Positions 11,512 through 21,412 of a stretch of 64,000 nt of DNA are shown one piece after another (the stretch's first letter is position 1; each line of letters begins with the position of its first letter). The translations under genes were made by a program, and so were the position numbers. Source of the DNA: Annulohypoxylon bovei var. microspora (taxonomy: Eukaryota; Ascomycota; Sordariomycetes; Xylariales; Hypoxylaceae); assembly GCA_022836615.1 (NCBI GenBank), contig MU405299.1, positions 62,001 through 126,000 of the forward strand, read 5' to 3'. The notes beneath the pieces were generated by a model. The model saw only the letters and a list, made by a program, of their open reading frames with translations. It had not been told where the DNA came from and made no database searches.

Positions 11512-13316
11512 GTACCCAGGTTAATCAAGACCATTGGGATTGGGATCATATGAATTATATGACATAGGCGGTACGATCGGTCTTTACTCGGGGTTCGTGA
11601 CGACTAAACGCGGCGTGGGAACTGGAACCTGAACTTAGCATTCATTAAGCGGCTGGTTGGGTCAAGGATTTAGCTTCACCTGGAAAGGATAAAACGGAAA
11701 TATTCGGATTGAATGCGGAATGCTTCATCGTTCATATCATAGGTGCTATGCTTCAACGTTACGATATTATACAGAATGGAATGCTCTTAATGAATAATAG
11801 CTTTTTAAAAAGGGGTATGCTTGCTCTATGGTGATAGTGTCAACCGTGTGGTTATTAAGCGCTATTGATCACTACAAAAATCAGCAACTAAGCCTGGCAG
11901 AAAGTAAGAAGAAAATCATGTCTATTTCTAGGAGCCTTTATGATAGTTGATTCAGAACCGATTATGATTCCTCGAAATATATTTTATTATAATTAAGGAT
12001 CTTTATTAATAGGAGACCCTGCACTATAACATGTCAGCCACAGTGGCGCCTAATCTTAAAAACTATCCCCCACTCAGCGATCCTTACCATTACCAACCCC
12101 TTCAAAAACCCTTCAAGAGATTCTTCAAATCCTGTTAACCTGCTCTGAAAAAAAAGCATTCCTCGGAATGTAATATTGCAAGCCTAAAGAGGAATACTAA
12201 ATTTGACAGTAGCAAACATGGGCACCAACCATTGGTTTGCGATTGGGTAGCTAGAAAATTTGACGCTTCGATCTATCAGGGATCATTTCTCACCGAATCG
12301 AATTTCTTGTGCTCTTGTGCATAGGACGATCTCGGTATCACCTGCTACCGTGAAGCATCGATCTATCAGCATATTTCAATACTTGAAGACGTTAGAGATG
12401 CGGAACACATCACTCACATAAACTTTACGTGCGTGAAGTGGATGGGCGAGCAAGTTAAGCAAAGACCTGTGCGCCTATAAAATACAAGTTGAAATACTAC
12501 TAGTTGACGGCATCCCGCAACTGGTAATATATGGGGTAGGACAGCATCGGGCTGAAAAGGTGGACGGGCAGACGGGTAGGACGGGTGGAGTGATATACGT
12601 CTTACTGTGGATAGGCGTAGATGCAGTCTCGCGGCGCTGTTGGAATTCTTACGGCTCTTACAGCTCCCCCGCCACCAATCATCACCAATCATGGTTGCTT
12701 TTTCAAAATCCTTCAGGCAATGCAACCCTCAAAAGCCCCAATCGCAAGGGCGGCGTTTTAACTTCCACAACCCCATGTAGCGATACGTATAGCGCTATCG
12801 TGGAAGGTCGCAGTGAGAAGAAACCGGGCCGAAATAGCCATGCTTTCTACCATAGTCTTCAGCACGAACGAGGCTCAGCAGTTAGATAGATGTCTAGAAG
12901 CGATGTTTTCTCCGCGTCGTATTTGACCTCGACGCCTTACTTTCAGGTCTATGTTCGGTTAACGGCCTTGCAACAGATGCAACAGGTACATTTACGGACG
13001 AATACTCCGAGGCTGAGACAAAAGTTGAAGAACACCGAAGTTCCATGCGCTGGGGAGAAGCTCCCTTACAGGACGGCTGACATGCAGCGAATCTAACAGG
13101 GGTTACGCAGTTCTAATGACCGAAGAACTCGACAGTGCCTTCAGCCACCGAATCTTGGAAGTAACATGCCGCTGACACAGATCGCTTCTCGAATTATTCC
13201 TGAAATCAACTTTATCTGGTTCTCCCATCTCAACCCTAAACACCAAATTTCTTCATTCATGCGGTGACTGTCCGTCGAATTTCGCTATCCGCCGGCGCTT
13301 TCTAGACTCTGCCAAA
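11512..13316. other. Spacer, no gene seen
   Basis: About 1.8 kb. It contains several short open frames (for example 12560-12889 on plus and 12414-12725 on minus) without recognisable motifs, initiation context or splice support. I see no RNA gene or repeat apart from AT-rich tracts. Confidence 0.55.
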
Positions 13317-15100
13317 ATGGATATCACCGGGACCTCGAAGGAATCTATCGAGCTTCGCGTCGCATCTCAGAACAATGGCGACACGCTCCTCTCGTTCTCC
13401 GAATTTTCTGGTGGTAATTACCACTCTTCGCGCGATGATACCACCCTAAGGCGGCTCGGGAAACGCCCGCTTCTCAATCGCAGCTTCGGGTTTATGTCGA
13501 GTTTAGGATTGTCGTGTACGGTCTTGCTGTCTTGGGAGGGCATACTAGTGACATCCGTACCTACGTTTCTTAGCGGAGGCTCCGGGGCGGTAATATGGGC
13601 TTTCCTAATCGGCTGGGTCGGAGTCACGTCCGTGTATGCGACCGTAGCGGAGTTAGCTTCAATAGCTCCCACTGCCGGTGGGCAATGTAAGGCGACATTC
13701 TTCTCGCTTTTTGCGCGAGCTCATCTACTGTGGAAAAAGAATAAACGCTAAATAATGTCTTAACGTACAGATCACTGGGTCGCCATGATGGCACCGGACT
13801 CATGCGCCAATTTTCTATCCTACTTGACTGCTTGGCTTACGACGCTGGCATGGCAGGTCATAGCGATCACGACTAGTTATTCCGTCGCAACCATTATTCA
13901 GGGTATCATAGTCCTCGCTAAACCATCGTACGTCGCCGTAGCGTGGCACACGGTATTAATCATGTGGGCCGCGGCGGTGTTTTCAGTATTGGTTAACTCA
14001 ACTACCGGCCGTGCGCTGGCCAAATTCGAGGGCGCTGTACTCATCCTGCACCTAACGGGGTTTTTTGGCGTATTGGTCCCGCTGGTCTATTTCGCGCCTC
14101 ACAATACGCCCGCGGAAGTATTTACGACGTTTTCTAACAATGGAAACTGGCCGACGCAGGGGATAGCGTTCCTCGTCGGCGTCCCCACCGTGGCTAGCAC
14201 TCTCACTGGAGCCGACTGCGCGGTCCACATGTCCGAAGAGGTCCGGCAGGCTAACATCGTAGTGCCACGGGCGCTAATATACACCATCTTCATTAATGGG
14301 GCCCTGGGGTTTGCCATGGTCATCGCCCTGTTATTCTGCATTAGCGACGTACCCGCCGCGGTAGCTGCCGCCGACACCATGTTCTACCCCTTCCTCCAGG
14401 TCTTCGAGTCCGCCGTCAAGTCTACCACGGGTGCTTGCATCATGGCTGGCATCATACTGGTGCTTGCAATTGCGAGCTCCATCAGCACTTACGCATCCGC
14501 ATCCCGGATGCTGTGGTCGTTCGCGCGTGACAAGGGCCTTCCCTTCGATACTTACTTGGTTAAGGTAGGCCGGCAATTCCAGCCATCCCCGTCTAGCCCA
14601 TCCGCGTTTACTAACCTATTTACTACTAGCTCAACAAAAACTCGCTTCCCGTCTACGCCATCATTTGCACGATGGGGATCACGGTCTTGATTTCATTTAT
14701 CGTGCTCGGCTCCTCTGTCGTCCTATCTGCCTTGCTCTCCCTCCTACTCGCCGCTATTTACTCGTCGTATCTGCTAGCTTGCGGGTTGCTTCTCTGGCGC
14801 CGATGCACGGGCGCCTTCCAGCCCTACGTGCCGGGCGCCGACGAGGACCCCAGGAACGCGGACCAGCTCTTCTGGGGCCCTTGGAAGATGCCGGAGCCTT
14901 TCGGGACTATTAATAATGCCTTTGCTTGTGTCTATACCACGTTTTTGTTATTTTGGTCGTTCTGGCCCCAGTCTAATAACCCGGATGCCGAAGAGCTGAA
15001 TTGGAGTGTGGTGGTGTATGGGGCCGTGGTCGTGTTCAGCGTGGTTTGGTATGTTGTGAGGGCCAGACATTATTTCAAGGGCCCTATTAGGGAGATTTAG
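13317..15100 (+). CDS. Amino-acid/GABA/choline-type permease, APC superfamily
   Basis: Three exons: 13317-13686, 13771-14564 and 14630-15100, giving 544 residues. The introns are 84 and 65 bp. The first falls inside the conserved APC sequence AGG-Q/YHWVA, which joins perfectly across the splice. About twelve hydrophobic segments are visible. Family markers include the N-terminal FGFMSSLGLSCTVLLSWEG, the consensus region PTAGGQYHWVA, and SRMLWSFARDKGLPF before the last intron. These are typical of the fungal UGA4/HNM1/BAT1 branch, proton-coupled importers of GABA, choline or amino acids at the plasma or vacuolar membrane. The substrate cannot be fixed from sequence. No defect is seen. The next genes downstream (UstYa-like, peptidase) share its orientation, but the 2.4-kb spacer gives no sign of co-regulation. 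Confidence 0.9.
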
Positions 15101-17513
15101 CTTGGCGAGCTTGCCGTATTTACTATATTTACACATAATGAAATAATTTGATACCCATCCCAATACGCCTGTCCTATTTTGGGCATGTCTCAGTTCATGA
15201 AAATATCGAAAATGCAGCAGATTCATTGGGTAGAGCTTGAGATGCCCGGCAATCGGCGTCCTATCTCGTAGCTCTTCGCCAAACAGGCAATCTCCGAACA
15301 AGCAGGCTATCTATGCGCTCTTTTACGTCTAGAGCTTTTATCTACCTACGTATGGGCGTTCTAAGATTGAGCATCAGGAGCCAATTAGCTATCAGAGTCC
15401 ATCTCAGAAGAAACTTACGTGAGGTCTTGGTACAACGGTAAGCTGACTCGATTAGACAAAGTGCTTAGGGGTTTGCGTTAATCGCGGGGTTAAATCTCGC
15501 CGCCGTAATGAGACATATTGATACCGAACGGCCATTGGCTAGAAGCTTGTCGCCTATATCATCTGTAACAGAGTTCCTGTTGCTGCATAACGGGTCAGCA
15601 TGTATAGCCGATGTAACGCTGGCTCGTAAGCATTACCTCGTCAATATTACAACGCCGGCAACATCCAGGACTTCTTTGAAGAAAAAGCAAGATCTACAGT
15701 GTCACTGATCTACGTTACATGGGCTCTTTTAGTCATCACGTCTTCTCCCTTTTACTCAACAATCACGTCTTGAGATCGACGTCGTTGTTGGCGAGGTCAT
15801 GGAGTAATGGACTGTGAGTGCGACAGCGTCAACCCCCGCAACTTTCTACTCTATCATAAGCATTTCTCCTGGCCCACCATGCAGACGTGCGTTAAACCCC
15901 GATGGGATCCATCATCAGGGTCCATAGCTCTATCGCGATACGTTACCTGATATGGCGCCTTTTCATAATCCTCCCGTCGTCCACAGCGGTAGGTAGCATT
16001 GCAAGGTATCCGAACACGCTTTTTACCTTAAACTAACATGCTCCCAATCGGTCCATGAACTCATCCTAAAACAGCACACTGGGATCCTAGACTAGACTCT
16101 CGGTATAGCGCAAATCACCCAAGGTCTCTCTGCTGAGTAACCCCGCTCGACTAGTCACTAGTCTGATATCAGATGGATCTTCTCAACTCCCCTGGCAGTT
16201 TCCATTCGTGGTAACCGCGCCATCTAATCAATCTTCGGGGGAGATGGTTCGGCATACGTAAGAATGCGTCTCTCAACCATTCAAATCTTAACTTCGTACT
16301 CTTAGGAATCACAAGGTACGTATTGTTCCTAGCCCCTGTCCGATGTCAGCTTCCCACTACATATTCGCCAACTGCCGTAGCAAATCAAGCTAAGCTTTAA
16401 TGCTTAAGGGTCTTTTCTAATACGCACGCCCCTGGCCCCCACTGGCGTCTATCATTAGTTGAGGTTAAATCACATCTAGATGTACGGGTAGACGTTTGGG
16501 GTATTCATATATCCATAGTCATATATCATATACTACAAACTCGCAGTTATGACCCAAACAAAAAGATAGCCGTCCTTCACTACCCTCACGACTCCGCCCA
16601 CAGATCCTAACCCTAACAGCTAGCACGATGTACAGTGGTCTGACATCGCGTAGGTATCCCGTTAACTTTACTCGTCCTCCGCATCCACAACGTCCGAGAT
16701 AGCAATGATGGACGGCGGGGCTCTGGCGTCTACAGGGTTGCTCAGGGCAGAGTCTCGGTTTCCTGGACTTATTGTGAGTAACTACCACGACGACAACAAG
16801 ATGGATCATGAAAGGGTTAAGAGGTAGGTACCTAGAACCATAGAGGAGGCAATGCCGGTGAAGCCTAAGAAGGCAAAGAGAACTGTCTTGTAGAGCATAT
16901 TGGCGTTATTTCTGCTGATGATAGTTGCTAGTACGTAGGACAAAGATTTCGATTAAGGTCTCGGTGTAGTGAAGGAAGCTGGGGAATCTTGGGAATCTTG
17001 ATACGCTACTTCGCTCGGTGGGAACTGCGTGCTCTTATGCTCACGCCTGTCCTAGCAGAGCAAGTCCTATCTGCCTACCTAGTGTAACCAGCGATCATAT
17101 ACTTCGATATACATATCACGACTAGCGAATTTATGCGTATTGAGGTGTGATCGGACCCACCGGCGTAAAAAGGGGGGGTGTTAGCTTCACCGTAAGATAG
17201 GTTTCAGGACCGCATATCAAAATCCTGCTAGCCTACGTCGTGGGTAGTATCCAAAGGCTCGGCACCTGGTAACAGGCTAAGGTCAAAGTTGTTGCAGAGG
17301 AAACATGCTCCATTCCACGCCACATGCATGCAGGTCTATCGAGGTCCAGATACTACACTTCCATTCGCGTCATACCACCGGCATCGACTTGTGATCAGCC
17401 GATCTCCCCCCTTTTCACACCTCCCAGGGTCGTTATTACCCCGAGTCTCGGTTTCCTCGAAGATAGCATCTTTATTCATCAAAGTTCCGCCTAGACCCGA
17501 CTTGCTTGACACC
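15101..17513. other. Long spacer, no gene seen
   Basis: About 2.4 kb. A degenerate tRNA-like segment at about 15425-15507 has a box-A-like TGGTACAACGG and a T-arm-like hairpin (GCGGG/CTCGC) but no acceptable acceptor or anticodon stem, and was rejected. Open frames at 15508 and 16519 show no similarity. A TAGGTAGGTACCTAG motif lies near 16820-16840. Confidence 0.55.
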
Positions 17514-18526
17514 ATGGAAAAGCTTTCTGAAGAATCTCGAGACCCTCTTCTTCGTCACTCTACCGAAGAGAGCATCATTCCTTTAGATAACGTCTCGAGC
17601 GATCGAAGAAATGGTCGCCAAACTATACGTTCGTGGCTGCGGGGAAATGCTCTTTTCTTGGCAATATTGGTCCTGCTACTCTATATCGCTATACTGTTAA
17701 CAATCGATCTTGCCGTGAGGTTTACCGGGCAACTGCGGAAGGGAATGTCGGGTTACCATCTACGTATGAAAGCCTTCTCTTAATTCCTGAATATCCACTG
17801 ACAAGTATGATAAGCTTTTATTCGAGATAGCCTACGATATGAAGAGAGGACTGAATGGTATTTACCTGGGGCTCCCTGGGACCAAGATCCCTCGGATGAA
17901 CTTGACGATGCATGGGATGACTTATTGCATGGTGAGTATCATATTCTGGAAGCATCTCTAGACGAAATTTACTAAGTCTCTCAAGCTATAAATATCAGAG
18001 TTACGGGCGACGAACTGGAAGTCCTCGGAATCAATAAGACAAATATGGTCCAGGTCAACGGCGGTGATTATATCGCCTCGATGGGCGTCTATCATCATCT
18101 ACATTGCTTGAATAACTTGCGAATGGTGGTACATTGGGATCACTACGAGCCAAAATATCGCGACTCCCCATACTTCGATCACCTCGGCAAAGCACATTCA
18201 GGTACCTCTTCCTATCATTTACCTATGTTTTGACGACAAATTCCGATTACCGAAGGTCTAACTTTATCTCAGATCACTGTATCAACGCTCTTCGTCAGGC
18301 AGTCATGTGTCACGCGAATACCGCAATAACTACATTTGAGTGGGTAGACGAGGAGACTTCACTCGACGGCAAAGAGCAGAGGCTAGAGGCCTCGACGACA
18401 TGCACGAAATGGGACAGCTTTGACAACTGGGCTCGTCAGAGGGTGCTCACCGCGGGGAACTACACGTATCGGCCGGGACCATTCGAGCGCAATAAACCCA
18501 AGCCCAAAAACAAAGACGTGGAGTAG
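17514..18526 (+). CDS. UstYa-family (DUF3328) oxidase-like protein
   Basis: Four exons are proposed: 17514-17763, 17815-17931, 17986-18201 and 18273-18526, giving 278 residues. The last two introns are well supported; the first (51 bp, GTATGA donor) is less certain. The protein has a short cytosolic N-terminus, one membrane segment (ALFLAILVLLLYIAILLTI), a DDAWDDLLHA stretch and both signature HxxHC motifs: HHLHC in exon 3, and HSDHC, whose halves come from exons 3 and 4. In ustiloxin, cyclochlorotine and related pathways, UstYa proteins carry out oxidative cyclisation or related oxidations, and the two HxxHC motifs are needed. Here all motif residues are intact. The gene stands alone, with no precursor peptide or tyrosinase seen nearby. 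An S33-type peptidase lies 0.9 kb downstream. Many fungal genomes contain such orphan UstYa genes. Confidence 0.85.
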
Positions 18527-19422
18527 GACGGGTCAGAATAAACCCATTGCTTATGTGAAGGTTCTACATGGGAATAAGTAGTCTAGACTCTAGATTGGCT
18601 CGGGGAAATGCATATCCTAAGCTTACATGAGAAGTCCTAAATGACGCCCAATTGAAAGCTCCATGAATTGCCCCTAATTCGCGCCTGGTTACGAGACCTT
18701 GAATATTCTAATCTATTCGATGCGATTGGACTGGTCCCGAGCGTGATTGGCTGCAGCCCGTATTACCTGATATGTAAGTCGGTCGTGATATGTACCGTAA
18801 TACGGGACGGATACCCCTGACCGACTGAGCCCTACGGCACAACTCTGCATTATCCCTCGAAAGAGCGGGGAATAGCTTATTACCTCACATGCATAGCCCC
18901 CAATACGACGCCCGAACGTACGTACCTAGGGAAGCCAATGATAAGGTACAGACCGGATAGCGGAGGCTCGAAGCGGCAGAATCGTTACGCGACCAATCTA
19001 AGCAAGAGGCGGGCTCGGTCTGCGATGTGCTATGTCTTGCTGCTCACATGCGGGTCCACGAATGCGACTCGCCGAGTGGATAATCCTCGAACCGTTGGCT
19101 CGGAGCGTCACACTGCCAGGTCAACCCATCACATTACTCGCACCATGTACCTTGAAAAACAGCAGATGTGATAGGTCGAGAGTAATGCATAGATGCCTTA
19201 CCTAAGTCCGCCCTATCCAGCCATCCGTCTCACCCTGCTCACCTTGCTTTCCCACGTGATAACTAACCGCCCTTTTCCCCCCTTTCCTCAAACTAGTAGT
19301 TCAATCTACCTATCTACCTATCTACCTACGTAACCGCTAACCACTCCAACCTCTCCGACCCCTTATTATCCCACCGCCCAGTCTAGCCCAGCCCTACAGA
19401 AAAGGAAAAACAGGTTCCCGGG
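18527..19422. other. Spacer, no gene seen
   Basis: About 0.9 kb. The 77-codon frame at 18938-19171 is Arg-rich with no signal peptide and no repeated Kex2-bounded core, so it does not look like a peptide precursor. The last ~170 bp is C/T-rich with CTACCTATCTACC repeats, as often seen in fungal promoters. Confidence 0.5.
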
Positions 19423-20462
19423 ATGTCAGCCTACCCCACATCCGAGTCCGAGCTCGCCTTCGAGGCGCCGGGCGCGGGGAAGCCGTGCAAGACCTGGTAC
19501 AAGATCGTCGGCACGCTCTCCTCGGGCCCGCCCCTCATCGCGCTGCACGGGGGCCCGGGGTCCGGGCACGACTACCTGGAGGCGCTGTTCGACCTGACGG
19601 CGACGCGCGGCATCCCGCTGGTGCTGTACGACCAGATCGGGTGCGGGCGCTCGACGCACCTGCGCGAGAAGGCCGGCGACGAGGCCTTCTGGACCTTCGA
19701 CCTGTTCGTCAAGCAGCTCGACGAGCTCGTCGACCACCTCGGGCTGAGAGACGCCGGCTTCCACGTCCTGGGCCAGAGCTGGGGCGGCATGCTCGGCAGC
19801 GCGTACGCGGCGCGCCGCCCGCGCGGGCTGAAACGCCTGGTGCTGTCGGGCGCGCCGGCGAGCATGCCCCTCTACAAGCAGGCCTGCACGCTGCGGCTCG
19901 CGGAGCTGCCCGAGGACGTCGGCCGCACGCTGAAGGAGTGCGATGCGAAGGGCGACCACGAGAGCCCCGAGTTCAAGGGCGCGGCCGCGGTGTTCATGAG
20001 GAGGTTCGTGTGCAGGCTCGACCCGCTGCCGGAGCCGATTCAGCGCACTTTTAGGAATATTAAGGATGATTCGACGGCCTATAGTACTATGTAAGTTCTC
20101 CTGTCTGCTTCCTGGTTTCTGCTAGCTTGCTTGGTCTGCTGCGCGGGAGGCTTGTTGGATGTCTCCTGTGTTTCTTGTGGTGGTTGGTCGCTCATATAAT
20201 TCTATACAGGCAAGGCCACTCCGAGTTCGACACCGTCGGTTCGCTGAAGGATTGGGAGGGCTGGAAGGACGCGCACAATATCGAGGCCGAGACTTTGCTC
20301 ATGAATGGGAGGTACGACGAGGTCATGGACTTCGTGGTGGAGCCGTTCTTTAAGACGATTAATAAGGTTAAGTGGGTGACGCTGGAGAACTCGAGCCACA
20401 CGTCCATGTGGGAGGATCGGGAGCGGTTCATGCAGCTCGTTGGAGACTTCTTGTCTTATTAG
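19423..20462 (+). CDS. Proline-iminopeptidase-like alpha/beta hydrolase (S33)
   Basis: Two exons, 19423-20090 and 20210-20462, with a 119-bp intron (GTAAGT donor), giving 306 residues. The fold landmarks are complete: the oxyanion-hole motif HGGPGSGHDYL, then LYDQIGCGRS, the nucleophile elbow GQSWGG (Ser near residue 120), a cap region, the acid in MNGRYDEV and the catalytic His in SSHTSMWE (both on exon 2). This matches peptidase family S33 and the fungal 'L-amino acid amidase/proline iminopeptidase' group, which cleave N-terminal proline or small amide substrates. No signal peptide is seen, so it is probably cytosolic. Exon 1 is strikingly GC-rich, with nearly all third positions G or C, unlike the surrounding genes. 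Confidence 0.9.
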
Positions 20463-21412
20463 TACCTATGTAGCTAAGAGACAATACTCTGCATGTCATT
20501 GTGTTGGCTATCAATACTAACTTCTACCCTCATGTCTGACTTCTCTATGCTAAATTCAAAGGATACCGTATTATCTCGACTCGAATCATCGGGTATCTCG
20601 GGGCAGTCGAGGTCTACTTACCTACCTACCTCTACCTACCTAGGTAGGTAGGTAGAGGTACGCGATCGCCTCTTACCCAGTCCTGCAGACAAAAATATTA
20701 CGAACAAACCTGCACACCTACTAGAACAAAGGCACCAATGGCTCATGGTGGTTACACCAATACCCCTCCCATCTTAGAATGAGCGAAAGAGAAAGGACTT
20801 GCTTCAATCTAGTAAAATATACTAAATACCCCTAATCGCGCCCTCCAATACTTGAATCATCCGTCTTTAACCCCCACGCCCCCTTTTCTCCCGCATGAAG
20901 GGGCGCCACCATCCGATCAGAGAGCCACTTGGTTAGGTGGCATTTTCCTCTCAGCGATAACACTGTAGAGTCTTGCACGTTACACAGCCTAACCATACAC
21001 CGGATGCTACGTCGTCAATGTTCTATATCCCCGATGTGCACGTAAGGCTTGCCCGTAATCGAAACCCAGCAATAAGACAAGACCGACATTGGTCTTCAAG
21101 GGACGAGAAAAGGAGCTTCACAAACCAAAGAGTCATATAGCACTCACGCAAGCTGAAGTGAAGAAATTTCCCTTGAACTAACTACCTACTCTACCGAGTC
21201 TTCTAACGCCGTTTATATCTCCTTACATGTGTGTAAATGTAATCATGCCCCCCGAGATACCTCAACATTAGAGAAAATCAGGAAGTTACCTAGAGAAAAG
21301 AAAGCGAAAAAAAAAAGTAAGATCGAGAAGTCACCGACGCCCATACCTATCCCTCCACCTGTTACGTTGATACCTAGGTAAGTCCCGAAGCACATATCCT
21401 ACCATCAAAGAA
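20463..21412. other. Spacer with a long TACC palindrome
   Basis: About 0.95 kb between convergent genes. It contains a cruciform-capable repeat at about 20617-20662 (separate entry). No gene is seen. Confidence 0.55.
20617..20662. repeat. Inverted repeat built from TACC/GGTA units
   Basis: Arrays of CTACC and GGTAG face each other around a central CCTAGG, so the strand can fold into a hairpin with a stem of about 16 bp. It is the largest of many TACCTAGGTA-type palindromes in this window. Confidence 0.8.

Noticed and set aside
15424..15510. tRNA-like segment with TGGTACAACGG and a GCGGG/CTCGC hairpin
   Set aside because: Anticodon and acceptor stems do not pair, and the T-loop lacks TTC. 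Not a functional tRNA.
18938..19171. 77-codon frame as a peptide precursor beside the UstYa-like gene
   Set aside because: There is no signal peptide and no repeated core. The composition is that of random Arg-rich translation.
19426..19959. Antisense 177-codon frame opposite the S33 peptidase
   Set aside because: It is a composition artefact of the GC-rich exon. The sense strand has all catalytic motifs.
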